Shown here piece by piece: positions 1 through 11,059 of a stretch of DNA of 64,000 bases. A program made the translations under genes and the position numbers. Under the pieces are notes generated by a model. That model had not been told where the DNA came from. It ran no database searches and was given only the letters and a program-made list of their open reading frames with translations. The stretch is taken from positions 5,216,915 through 5,280,914 of the forward strand of contig JARWIR010000038.1 of assembly GCA_029959085.1 (NCBI GenBank), written 5' to 3'. Positions within the stretch are counted from its first letter, which is position 1. Every line of letters begins with the position of its first letter. Source of the DNA: Nemophila menziesii. Lineage: Eukaryota; Streptophyta; Magnoliopsida; Boraginales; Hydrophyllaceae.

Positions 1-203
1 AAATCCAGATTTTAGAAGAAATGATGAACCGATTAAAAGAAGCAAAGAATGTGATCCGAGAAGAATATGTTATGACATTAAACACTCCACTCAATCGATT
101 CAGAGATGCAAAAAATGTGCTTCAATCTGAAATAGACACCCTCACCACAAACATTCATAAATTGGAGCTCACCTTCAAAGAAATAGCTGCTGTCCCATGG
201 TGA
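1..203 (+). CDS. 3' end of an unrecognised protein gene (partial)
   Basis: The frame is open from position 3 to a TGA at 201-203, so the 5' part lies outside the window. A pyrimidine-rich stretch ending in AG at 15 could be an intron acceptor, making this a last exon. The roughly 60 visible residues are rich in Lys, Glu and Leu with regularly spaced hydrophobics (for example LKEAKNVIREEY and DTLTTNIHKLEL), which suggests a helical or coiled-coil tail. I recognise no family. It could also be a chance frame in a decayed gene. AT-rich DNA follows, as expected of a 3' flank. Confidence 0.3.
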   Translation, partial: IQILEEMMNRLKEAKNVIREEYVMTLNTPLNRFRDAKNVLQSEIDTLTTNIHKLELTFKEIAAVPW

Positions 204-1440
204 TTCGTATAATATAATTTATAAATGCTTTGATATTTTACAGGTTTTATTATAGACTCTTTTTTCCAGAATGATGTTTTATAAAGCTTATAGCAGTCTG
301 TCTCGTACAATGATCATGTTCTGCTGCTATCTGCTTGCTTTTGATGTCCTAAATTATTATGTGTTACGACATTTTATTATGAGTTACTCAAGGTTTTTTT
401 GGTAACAGTTGTACTCTCTAATACTGTTTTTAGTGTGATTTTGTGAATGAATTTTAAGATGAGTTGTAGTAAAAGAAGTTTCACTTTTAATTTTAATTTT
501 AAAAAAGATTGGTACCAGAAATACACCAAGTAATACACGAAAAAATGAAACCAGGATGAATACAATCAGGTACGTACTCACTCTTCTTGCAAGAAGGATG
601 GAGGCAGAAAATTTAATATGGGGATTCGAAATGTGCCATGTATTTACTAAAGAAAATCACAAGCAAGATTCGGTTACATATTCGCGCCTTTTGTGTGGTT
701 CCACGCTTTAAATGTACACTTATCAGGCCCAATAGGGCACCCATGCCAAAACATCACCATCCTCCTCCTCTCTCCGGACGGGGGAATCTCCCCCTGAAGC
801 AAACAATTCAATTATGGTTTTCTCACCTTTTGATGGATTTTGAATTAAACCAGGATCAAGGCACTTCTATGAAAGCCATAGACAAATTCTCTTCTAGGTT
901 CAGGAAAGGGCTCTAGTTTATGTGGATATGGATGATCTATCACCCATTGAATCCTCAATTAATGCATTCGTACATCTGAAAACATTGCAATCTTCTACAA
1001 ATCAACACAACCGGGTAGTCCTCTTGAATTTCCAGCAGGAGCCTCGGAGCCTTCTGAGTTTTTGTCGTCATCGGCTATTGAAGGTCAGGGACAATGGAAA
1101 CTAACCAGATGGAACAAGGCATTGAGACTAATTAAATGGATCAAGGCACTGAGAGTAATCAAAGGATCAAGGTAATGAGAGTGATGAACTAAGAACTGAC
1201 CTACTAAAACACTCTTATAAGTAAGCGATAAATGAATATAATGTATTTGGTGGGTGAGAAAATAAAATGGGATCGCAAACTAATTTTTAGGAAATATGTT
1301 GGGAATGACACTGATTTTGGCCTCTCAGAAGACGTCCCACACTTGGACGCCACATACCCGTAGCTCATTCGAACCATCAACCAGAAAAGCATTATAATGC
1401 TTTCATTTTCTTTTTTTGCTTTTTTATCTTGGTCTTTGCG
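204..1440. other. Low-copy-looking DNA without a supportable gene
   Basis: Base composition is more even between 600 and 1180 than in the AT-rich DNA further on, and several short + frames occur (638-916, 922-1104, and one ending at a TAA at 1173-1175 that contains SPLEFPAGASEPSEFLSSS). They overlap in different frames, have no recognisable motif and are not joined by convincing splice sites. The stretch may be the remains of a gene, but I cannot name one. Confidence 0.3.
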
Positions 1441-2012
1441 TTAGTCACTACTATTGTATATCTCTATATTTTTGCACTATATTTGTTCTTTATTTTTATC
1501 TTTTTGTTTTGCAACAAACTTATTTTCAATTTTTAAACATTATATTTATCTCATTTTGTTTTTTCTATTCAACTTTTTTCAGCTAAATTTAGAACTTCTG
1601 TTATTGACTTTAATATTAAATTTTTTCGATCATTCTTCTGATATTTTTTCAAGAATTTTTTTAGTTTTTATTCAACCATTCAAACATTTCATTCTATTCA
1701 CTCAATTTTTACATAAATTCATATTATTATTTGTAAGTTTATAAGTTCAATCAACTATATTAACTTTTGTAATAGTATCAAATATAGATCAATTTGTTAT
1801 TTCATTTTTTATTTCAATTTTTAATACTTAATATGTGATATTTGTAAGCTTTTTATATCATTGTTTAATAATTTCAATTTGAATATCTCCATTTTTCAAT
1901 AACTTTTTTTTTGTTTTAGGAGTTTTCATCTTTTTACTGTATTTTGTTATTTTTATGTATATGTATCTATATTTTTTAATTTCTGATCTTATTATGAGTT
2001 ACTAATTGATAC

Positions 2013-2020
<8 letters not shown>

Positions 2021-2102
<82 letters not shown>
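2021..2102. repeat. (AT)n microsatellite
   Basis: About 40 uninterrupted AT dinucleotides, preceded by a short (ACAT)n stretch. Confidence 0.95.
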
Positions 2103-2106
<4 letters not shown>

Positions 2107-2329
2107 TTTTATTTTATTATAACTAATTTTTTTATATGATTGTTGAGTTTTGAGAATCACATCATGCATTTTTTTTATCTTTTTTAAGTATATGGTGAGT
2201 TTTAGTGATAATTATATAAATCTTATTACAAATTAGCAATTTAATATGAATATTTATTGATGAATATATGCATTTTTACAAATTTTTCTATTTTCTTAAT
2301 TCTTTACTGCATGTTTTTATATGTTTCTT

Positions 2330-2354
2330 GAGTTAGGGAAATTTCCCAAAACTC
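2330..2354. repeat. Short palindrome, GAGTT-type family
   Basis: A left arm close to GAGTTTTGGGAAA (one base missing) is followed directly by its reverse complement TTTCCCAAAACTC. It belongs to a set of dispersed copies; see also 3195-3220, 3983-4009, 9301-9325, 9599-9624 and 33438-33463. Confidence 0.7.
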
Positions 2355-2554
2355 ATTTGTTCTGCATTATTATCATTTTTGTAGTTTATGTTCAATTTTA
2401 TAGATAGTTATGTGCATTTTTCTATATTTTGTCAATAATTTACCGTATATTTATATGATTGTTAACTTTTGAAAAAATTCTCAAAACTCATCATATACTG
2501 CATTTTATTGTCTTTTTACGTCATATTTCTAAATAATTTTTTTTTGTTAATTAA

Positions 2555-4716
2555 GGTACTTTTTATGTGATGAATCCTAATTATTGACTTTTATAAAGTA
2601 TGAAATGATATTGCAAATCAAACAATAGGAGATAAAAAGATGAGATAATTCAAATCATGTATCATATTATATTCATTATACTTATGGAAATCACCAGTCT
2701 TGCAAAATGGTGTCTGGTTCTGATTATTCAACTCTTCTTTGGTTGTATGAACGAGATGGTGGAGTTAAAGTTGAGAATATCATTACCAATTCTCTAACTC
2801 TTTCCAATTGTATCTCTCTTACTTCATAATTTCATGTTGGTAATGAAGTTTAATAATGATTGTGCTCCAACGAAAGAAGATGAACAAGATTATCATCACA
2901 AAGAAGCTATACATCGAAGTAGTGGTTGGAAATAAAACTAAAAGGTATTGGACAGGTTTTTTCTGGTGGTTTAAAAGAATTCATATTTGTGTTATCTAAA
3001 TTTTCTTGTGAAACCAGTTACCCATTTGATTTTTGTCACAACGATAGTCAACATATTGGTTCTTATTGAAAAACATGTAATATGTGTATGAAACGTTTGA
3101 GAAAGCAGATGAAAAAGTTTATCTCAAACCATTATGTCTTATGTGCATTTCTCCATATTTTGTCAATACTTTACCTTATTATTATATGATTGTTGAGTTT
3201 TGTAAAAATTCTCAAAACTCATCATATACTGCATTTTATTGTCTTTTTGTGTTATATTTTTAAATATTTTTTTTCTTTTGTTAATCAAGGTACATTTTTA
3301 TGTGATAAATCCTAATTATTGACTTTTATCAAGTATGAAAATGATATTGCAATGTATCCTTTTGGATATTTTAAATCTTTTTAGTCTATCAAACAATATG
3401 TGATAAAAAATGGGATAATTCGAAATATGTATCATTTTATATCCATTATACTTATGGAAATCACCAGTCTTGCAAAATGGTGTCTGGTTCTGATTATTCA
3501 ACTCTTTTTTGGTTGTATGAACGAGATGGTGGAGATAAAGTTGAGCTTATCACTACCAATTTTATAACTCATTCTAATTGTAGTTCCCTTACTTCATAAT
3601 CTCATCTTGGTAATAAAGTTTTATTATGATTTTGTTCCAACGAAAGAAGATGAACAAGATTAGCATCATAAAGAAGTTATACATCGAAGTAGTGGTTGGA
3701 AATAGGACTAAAAGGTATTGGACAGGTTTTTCCTGGTGATTTAAAATAATTCATATTTGTGTTATCTAAATTTGCTTGTGAAACCGGTTATCTATTTGAT
3801 TTTGTCTCAACGATAGTCAACATACTGGTTCTTCTTGCAGACCCTGTAAAGAACCAATATGTCTTTGGTATGTGTATGAATCTTTTGAGAAAGCAGATGA
3901 AAAGGTTTATCTCAAACAAGTATGTCTTATGTGTATTTCTCTAGATTTTGTCAATAATTTACCGTATTTTTATATGATTGTTGAGTTTTGAAAAAAAATC
4001 TCAAAACTCATCATATACTGCATTTTATTGTCTTTTTGTGTTATATTTCTATTTTTTTTGTTAATCAAGGTACATTTTTATGTGATGAATCCTAATTATT
4101 GACTTTTATCAAGTATGAAAATGATATTGCAATGTATCCTTTTGAATATTTTAAATCTTTTTAGTCTATCAAACAATATGTGATAAAAGATGGGATAATT
4201 CGAAACATGTATCATTTTATATCCATTATACTTATGGAAATCACTAGTCTTGCAAAATGGTGTATGATTCTGATTATTCAACTTTTCTTTGGTTGTATGA
4301 ATGAGATGGTGGAGATAAAGTTGAGATTATCATTGCCAATTCTATAACTCTTACTAATTGTAGTTCCCTTACTTCATAATCTCATGTTGGTAATGAAGTT
4401 TAATTAGGATTTTGTTCCACCAAAAGAAGATGAACAAGATTAGCATCATAAAGAAGTTATACATCGAAGTAGTGGTTGGAAATAGGACTAAAAGGTATTG
4501 GACAGGTTTTTCCTAGTGGTTTAAAAGAATTCATATTTGTGTTATCTAAATTTGCTTGTGAAACCGGTTCTCCATTTGATTTTTGTCACAACGATAGTCA
4601 ACGTATTGGTTCTTATTGCAAAACCTGTAAAGAACATGTATGCCTTTGGTATGTGTATGAATCTTTTGAGAAAGCAGATGAAAAGGTTTATCTCAAATCC
4701 TTCATTAACTAACATA
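2555..4716 (+). repeat. Three tandem copies of a broken gene segment (unit about 740-780 bp)
   Basis: The block starting near ATGTGATGAATCC recurs at about 2565, 3300 and 4080, so the spacings are about 735 and 780 bp. Copy 1 lacks a stretch of roughly 36 bp that copies 2 and 3 share. Each copy contains a stretch that reads as protein with many stops (for example around CKTCKEHVCLW in copy 3) and a GAGTT-type palindrome in its AT-rich spacer. Copies 2 and 3 are the most alike. This looks like tandem duplication of part of a gene followed by decay. Copy 3 continues across a later insertion into the pseudogene described at 4442-9290. Confidence 0.75.
3195..3220. repeat. Short palindrome, GAGTT-type family
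   Basis: GAGTTTTG and CAAAACTC arms flank a 10-bp AT-rich centre. A matching palindrome lies at 3983-4009 in the next tandem unit. Confidence 0.65.
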
Positions 4717-4721
4717 CCGAT

Positions 4722-4991
4722 GCCTAAATACATTATTATCATAATATATTATTACCTTATTTGAGTAGTTTATTTCTATTTTATATTTGTTTCCTATTTA
4801 GCATAGTAATAGATTTCTTGCTCACCAAGTTATTAGTCTTATAAATAGGATCTTATTCTATTGTACTAGAACTAATATTTACAATGTAGCCTCTAGTGTT
4901 TCTTTTTCTTTAGACTTTATGACTATTTCATTATTAATATACTATTTCCCTTTTCTTATTTTCTCTCTTCCGCTTATTTAAATATCTCACA
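4722..4991 (+). repeat. Left LTR of the TRIM element
   Basis: About 270 bp, ending CTCACA. It carries CCTATAAATAGG near 4848, a likely TATA box. It differs from the right LTR by scattered substitutions and small indels, so the insertion is not recent. Confidence 0.85.
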
Positions 4992-5004
4992 TGGTATCAA
5001 AGCC
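4992..5004 (+). other. Primer binding site (tRNA-iMet type)
   Basis: TGGTATCAAAGCC directly after the LTR matches the usual TGGTATCAGAGC initiator-methionine tRNA primer site with one change. Confidence 0.8.
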
Positions 5005-5104
5005 ACAATCCAAAGCGGTTTCTCACTATCGTTTCATTCACTTTCGTAAGTCATTAATCTCCATTTTCCATGATATTCTTTTGTTATCGTTTCAATCTAT
5101 TCCG

Positions 5105-5335
5105 TCTTAATCCTTTAATAGGATTCAAAATCTTATTCCTATCGTATGAATCAAAATTTATTCCTCTCGTAGGAATCAAAATCGTAATCCTCTTGCAGGA
5201 TTCAAAATTATTCCTCTCGTATGAATCAAAATCTTAATCCTCTTGGAGGATTCAAAATCTTATTCCTCTCGTAGGAATCACAATATTATTTCTCTCGTAA
5301 GAATCAAAATTAATCCTCTCGTAGGATTCAAAATC
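5105..5335. repeat. Nine imperfect 24-26-bp repeats, each with a small inverted repeat
   Basis: Units follow the pattern ATTCCTCTCGTAGGAATC plus CAAAATCTT. Each unit holds an ATCCT/AGGAT or ATTCCT/AGGAAT pair around a six-base loop, and the two pair types are intermixed along the array. It fills about 40% of the TRIM internal region. There are no unique spacers, so it is not CRISPR. Confidence 0.8.
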
Positions 5336-5564
5336 TCGTTAGGCCATCCAATGGTATCATCTCGGTAATTCGTTCAACACTCGATTATTGGTTCATTATT
5401 ATCATCGCTCGCCTCATCTATCTACCTCACTGTCATGCCACAACATCAACACCGTCACCACATCAACTGCTTTGTCATGCTTCTCCATCAACAACGCTCA
5501 AGACACATCATCAACAATCCATATTACAAACTCAAGTTGCTCTTTCTCCAACCTACTTGAGTTT

Positions 5565-5575
5565 GAGAGTGGAGG
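5565..5575 (+). other. Polypurine tract of the TRIM element
   Basis: GAGAGTGGAGG immediately before the TG of the right LTR. Confidence 0.7.
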
Positions 5576-5844
5576 TGTTAATATATTATTACCATAATAT
5601 ATTATCACCTTACTAGAATAGTTTATTTACATATCATACTTGTTTTCAATTTATCATAGTATCATATTTCATGTTCACCAAGTTATTAGTCCTATAAATA
5701 GGATCTTATTCTATTGTATTAAAAGAACTCATATTCACAATGTAGTCTCTAGTGTTTCTTGTTCTTTAGTATTTATGGTTGTTACCTTATTAATATACTA
5801 TTTCCCTTTAATTTTCTCTCCCCCTCTTATTTAAATGTCTCACA
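5576..5844 (+). repeat. Right LTR of the TRIM element
   Basis: 269 bp, TG...CA, aligned over its length with 4722-4991, with the same TATAAATAGG box near 5692. Confidence 0.85.
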
Positions 5845-6002
5845 CCGATGGTGTTCCTGATAGATCATTGTCCAACAATCATTTGTCTGTGGATACTATT
5901 AAATATGTTATTATCGATGAGTTCAAGAGTAGGTGTTGTATATCTTTCTATGATGGATTAATCCACTCACCATATATTCTTTGGGACTTTATTGGTCATA
6001 AG

Positions 6003-8943
6003 TGAGGATTTTCCCTAATATTTTCTATATTGTACTTTTGTCTCTTGTTTTGGTCACATTGCTGTTTATAGAGACTTTGTGCCTTAATTTTCTGTTAAGT
6101 GTATATATTTTAGGTACATGTTTGACACAAGATGCCAAGATGAAGAGAAAAATCAAAAAGTCAAGATAAACCCAAAGCCAAGGCGTAATTGGAGCTAAAA
6201 GTCACTTTGGGAAAGTTAGATCATTTACCTGAAAGGTCTTGACGTCATATTATTCCAGTTACCACGAAGAATTGGCAAGAGATTTTGACCATATTTGATT
6301 TGTAATTATCTTGAAATCAGTGACGCGTGAGAGGTAATAGAAGTCAATTTGGAGTTGAGACGAGAAAGTTATGCTATTTGCGCCACCGTGACTCAAACCT
6401 AGACAACACTACTTAAAAACAGGTTGGGCCATTGGTAACTCATTTAAGTGAGCTCATTTGACCCCAAAATGTTTTTGGGTTAGTATATAAGCATATTATC
6501 AGTCCCTAACTCAATATAAAATAGAAGAAAGAAGAAATTACACCAGAATGAGGAGCAAAATATGTCTGGAGAAGGAGGAGAAGAGAGGACGAGAGTTTCC
6601 CCCCAATTCCACCATTCTCCTCCATCCCATATCTGATTCCTTTCATTCCAAAGGGTAATATTATTCTGTTTTTTACATGATTTTGACATTAGTTTTTTTT
6701 TTCAACTTGATTTTATGAATTAAACATATTGTGCTTGACACTTGCAATGGGTATGAACCCTAATTGACTATGTCTTGTGTAATTTTGTATTTGGGATAAT
6801 TTCATATTTTATTATTTAATTGAATTTAGGGTTCTTATATCCCATTGATTATATATTTATGCTTGTTGTTTATTCATGCCTTGATCACTTATTGGATAGT
6901 ATGAGACTTTTGGCTAACCCCCAGGAAGGGGTCGGATTCTGGACGTAGTATATAAGCTTCTAGTGTATGATAGTGAACCGGGAGGTAGGTGGTGGCAAAG
7001 GTGTGATAAAATAATAGACAAATACATTTAACAATAAAGAACACACACCCTATACTAACACGGAAAACTCACTGAGAGTGCACATATCGTTTGTAAGTTA
7101 TAGTTAATAAGTAAGAGTCCATTCTCATGGATTTAGGTAGTTAGCTTATGCTTGTATTTAATAATAGTGTAGATAATTTTAGATGTTTATATTTAAGCAG
7201 AGATAAGATAAATAATTATCTAACGCGATAAATAAATACGAATACAAATAAATATATATATGAATGCAACTAAGATGATGATTAGGGATACTAGTATGAG
7301 CCTATCTTACTAATTGTTATTCTAACCTTAAGGGTGAATTGAGCATTATATATGTAGTCGGGATTCTAAATTACTCCTAACCCTTGTCAGGGTGGACTTA
7401 GGATGCAACCTCTACACTATCAGAGGACTTGTATAAAGGGACCCTGTGCAATGATCGGTGGTTAAATCAACCCATAATGGCTATCTAACTAGACAAGCCC
7501 ATCAGGATCACTACCGCACACTAGAAGATTATGTGGTGTTGTCAATAATTGAATCCCACGTCAGGGTGTCAACCCAATTACTAAGGACAGTCCTAAGATC
7601 GGCCAAATCTAGGGTTGGAATAGGTCAAAGCACATAGCACAGATATACGTCAAGCTCAAATCAATCAAAATAACAAAGTGTTTTGGGATTTCGACAAAAT
7701 AATAATCCAAAAATTAATAAATAAATCTAAAGAGTAAAATATTAGATATTTGATTAAGCCACAGATCTATAGCTAATTACCCTAATTATAGAAAAAGAGA
7801 GATATAGAAGAGAAGTTTGTCACCCTCCAGCTTCTTGCTTCTTTATTCCTCTACAGGTCAAATTGCTTCTCTGTATGATAAAACTTGATACTAAGGAATT
7901 AATAACTGAGCAAGGACATGTTTAAAATGGTCTCTATGTGTATTATAGGTGGTAGGTCGAAATCTTGGAGTGTAATTCAAGTTATCGGAGTCCAATTCCA
8001 ATTCAAATTCGTTTTCTAGAATATAGGATATGATAAACACGGGATATTGAAACAAGCATAACTCCTTCTTACTTGGCCAAATTATGTGTACTACCTATCA
8101 AAACAACCGCAATTCAAAGACCTATCTGACCGTAATACGGCTCCTTCAAATTCGTAATAGATTTTCTATAGTCTTCAAAACACTAGACATCTTTACAACA
8201 TCATAGATTTATTAGGTAGCTTTTCCTTTCCTTAATCAACTATGTTTTCGTGTAACTCTTGATTTCGCCTTGGATCTTCTTTCCTTAACTCGTTGACATT
8301 GATTTGGAATATAATTATATTCCATAAACCTAAGAGCTTAACATTAACACACAAATTATACCAAAAATGCTCTAAAAGTAATAATCTTTCAAACCAAGGC
8401 ATGAATTAAGAATTTATCCATTAATGGAAAATCCCTTAACAATTAATATAATGCACCTAACCTGATGTCTCATGTATAGATTAATTCATCACAAACACGG
8501 AGACATTAGAGTTCTTGCCTAGCTAGATAGTCAATAGGTTTAGAATTTAATTCATCCAATAACATTACTAGGGTCACCCGATAGGGGTCTTCAATGAAGG
8601 AGGGTTGCCTTCTAAGCTACGACATGAGCTAGAATGATTGTCGAACTTTGGGCCCTTGTATGAAATAACGATTAAATAGTTGATTAGGAGGATTATCAAC
8701 AAGATTCAAACATACTTCTCACCCCCTTTATTTTCATTTAGCATTCAATTATCTTGCATCTTATTTCATTAATTATATTATTTGAAATTTACTCTTATAA
8801 ACAAAAACAAAATAAAGAGTATTTATATTATTGTCATTTTCCTTACAAGTCTACATTATTGTACTTTCTGAACACTTAAATTGTGACTTTGATAGTCCAT
8901 GTGGAGACGATAACCATATGCTTATCAAAATTATTACTTGTCA
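6003..8943 (+). repeat. Solo LTR (Ty3-type), interrupted by a second LTR
   Basis: Starts TGAGG and ends TTGTCA. The flanking 5-mers ATAAG (5998-6002) and ATAAC (8944-8948) are a near-perfect target duplication, and removing the LTR rejoins the host pseudogene in frame. Its end carries GATAGTCCATGTGGAGACGA, typical of the 3' end of Tat/Athila-class LTRs. A block at 8515-8590 resembles part of the solo LTR at 53.5 kb. No internal region or second LTR is present, so it is a recombination product. Without the nested insertion it is about 1.42 kb. Confidence 0.7.
6987..8508 (-). repeat. Solo LTR nested in the LTR above, minus orientation
   Basis: The left edge (TGGTGGCAAAGGTGTGATAA) matches the left edge of the Athila-like LTR at 46587 (TGGTGGAAAAGGTGTGATAA). 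The right edge GGAGACATTA corresponds to GGAGACATCA of the 19-kb Athila element. Inside are the same blocks as the other LTRs: GTAGTCGGGATTCTA, the 'gtcagggtggacttaggat' block, and a T-rich segment near 8000-8300. The candidate target duplication is GAGGT/GAGTT (4 of 5), so the edges are uncertain by about 5 bp. Confidence 0.7.
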
Positions 8944-9300
8944 ATAACTCATACACTGCAGGAAGTCACCCTCTTAGAGTGTTGATTATTTATCACACAC
9001 TAGGGGACAACAGTAGGCATTCTACAAAACCACAAGAAGTTGTAAACCATATCAAATGCTGGTATGGTTATGACATCAGTCATAAAGTTTATTTTACTAC
9101 TTTTTACAAAGCCTGTGATGAGGTATATAAATATGTTGGTTAATTAGTATTGTAACAAAATTTTAGGATATTTCAGAAATTTTAAGTATATGGACCCAAT
9201 TTCGCAAGTTCATCTTGATTTTGATCCAGAAACTCGTGCATTTGAACATTGTCATATTGTTTTTGGTGCTTATCTTGATGCTAATAGATGTATAATTTTT

Positions 9301-9325
9301 GAGTTTTGAGAAATTTCCCAAAACT
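9301..9325. repeat. Short palindrome, GAGTT-type family
   Basis: GAGTTTTGAGAAA followed by TTTCCCAAAACT. Confidence 0.7.
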
Positions 9326-9330
9326 GCATA

Positions 9331-11059
9331 AACTATCAAATTCACTATTTGATTTTGTTTTTATGTATATCTGAAAATTTCCCATATCTGAACATTATGA
9401 GAATCTCTAGTTGATCAATATTATGTTCAGTTTTGTTTGTATCTTACATATGTTAACATTATTACAGTTTTGTGAATTTTTTCAGTTTTTTCCAAATTTA
9501 AACTTGCTTTTTAAGATTTTATTTATATACATTTGTACTATTTAAATAATAATTTTCAATATAATATACAGATTTTTTTCATTATCATAATTATTCTAGA
9601 GTTATGGAAAATTTCCTATAACTCAAATTGTTGTAAAAGTTGTTGGATTGGTTTAATAGCATTTTCAGAAAATTTAGAAAAAATACTAAAAGTAGAAAGT
9701 GAGAACATAAACACGATTTATCGTGATTTAACAAAAGTCTACATCCACGTTGTGATTCGGTGAGAGTAGTTCCTCCATATAATAGAATGCTTTTGATTCA
9801 CATATTATAATTGTTTCTCAGAATATTCATAAAGAATCACCCAAAATTCCAAGATACCTAATAATCTCTAACCCTAGTCAATCTACACAGACTATATGAT
9901 AAGAAAATTATAGTAGACTCTTATCTTAATGAAATTACCTAACTATTACAGATCTTACAAAAGATTTAATTTTAGCAGATATGAGATGCTAATTTTGTCA
10001 TTTTGAGTTGAGAGAAGATAAAAAAGAACAAATGAATAAGACGAAGTTGAAGAAGAAATACTTTTAAATGGAAGGTTTTGATAAGAGTCGACCATCTCAT
10101 AACATAATCAATGGTTGGGAGACAAGTCCATCAAATCAAGCGCAAATCCAAGACTCAACATATAACACGAATCGGTCCATCCCAAGTTTACAATTAAAAC
10201 ATAACGACAAAATGAACAATATAAAGAGGAAGACATACATATTATGCATGAGATTAGTGGTGGTGTGCGTAAGGAGGCCCGAACCACCTACGAAACCAAA
10301 AAAAAAATAGACATAGCAATATGTGTCTTTGTAAATGAGGTTAGATATTATCTTCGTTAATAAATAGACTATTTAAGTTATGGTCGATCTAGGCCACGGT
10401 CAGATTTTTGGAAATGGAATAGACACGGAAATGGCCTTGGCAGCACTAATGAGAATTTCTGAAAAGTCACCTACATTCTAGGTTCAGTCGAGACATTTTA
10501 TTTTTAGAATACTCATTACTGTAGTAATAAAAGAAAAAATAAATGAAAACCTGGTAAGAGCATGACCAATGGGATCTTCAAATGTTAATTTTAAATAACC
10601 AAAAGTAAAAAAAGATTAAAAGACAACGTCAATGGTGTTTTTGAACACTCTCCACATATAAAGATAGAGACTCCATGTGTATAAATTTTGTCAAATATAG
10701 AAAGATCAAATTACAAATTGGGTACAGAATTTAATATGAAAAACATAAAATTTAAAATTAAAATTGATTTATTTATAGGCAATCGAGCATAATGTTTACG
10801 AAAGAAAGTTTGTTTATTTTTATAGGTTAATAATTTGATGGGATATATTAATGGGCTTGATTATAATGGATTTTGAGATTAGCAAAATTATTATGTCCTA
10901 AATTAGATTGGATTATTAATGTAAATTAGTATATTCTATATAAAAGGGATTTATTAATTTTGAATTAAATAAATTAAGTAGTTAATTAATTGATTAAACA
11001 ATAAATTAGATTAGAGTGGTTTAATAATTTTAAATGGATTTAAGTAATTAATGAATTGT
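9331..11059. other. AT-rich intergenic DNA, no gene seen
   Basis: Apart from one palindrome, I see only short, unsupported frames. The longest (10068-10310, 80 codons) is low-complexity, basic at its end, and has no motif I recognise. Confidence 0.4.
9599..9624. repeat. Short palindrome, GAGTT-type family
   Basis: GAGTTATGGAAAA followed by TTTCCTATAACTC: a 26-bp palindrome with a single pair of mismatched bases. Confidence 0.75.

Larger units (their letters stand above)
1441..2554. other. Very AT-rich intergenic DNA
   Basis: Long T and A runs, one long (AT)n tract and one short palindrome (both listed separately). No coding sequence is visible. Confidence 0.5.
4722..5844 (+). mobile_element. 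TRIM-type miniature LTR retroelement, about 1.12 kb
   Basis: Two about 270-bp terminal repeats flank an internal region of only 584 bp. The 5-bp target duplication CCGAT lies at 4717-4721 and 5845-5849; the last base of the left copy appears to have replaced the first T of the left LTR. A primer binding site TGGTATCAAAGCC follows the left LTR and a polypurine tract precedes the right one. There is no coding capacity, so it must have been moved by proteins from another LTR retrotransposon. The size and layout fit terminal-repeat retrotransposons in miniature. The internal region holds nine short repeats, listed separately. Confidence 0.88.
4442..9290 (+). pseudogene. Interrupted pseudogene, possibly DC1 (C1-like zinc finger) type
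   Basis: The pieces are 4442-4716, 5845-6002, 8949-9143 and probably about 9180-9290. Taking out the two inserted elements with their target duplications keeps one reading frame from the first piece through the third, with a TAA near 4710 as the visible break in the later part. The first piece has Cys/His spacing around SYCKTCKEHVCLW. The third contains HPLRVL, then CWYGYDIS and FYKACDE, which resembles the HPL...C..CD...C..CDF pattern of plant DC1 domains, but several expected Cys/His are missing. Family assignment is an inference. The gene is certainly dead: stops, missing cysteines and about 4 kb of insertions. Confidence 0.4.

Noticed and set aside
1300..1350. DFGLS-like reading near 1313 that might be a kinase DFG motif
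   Set aside because: No HRD, VAIK or other kinase motif around it and the frame stops soon; five residues can arise by chance.
5105..5335. Regular short repeats resembling a CRISPR array
   Set aside because: Units are contiguous with no unique spacers and lie inside an LTR mini-element of a plant genome.
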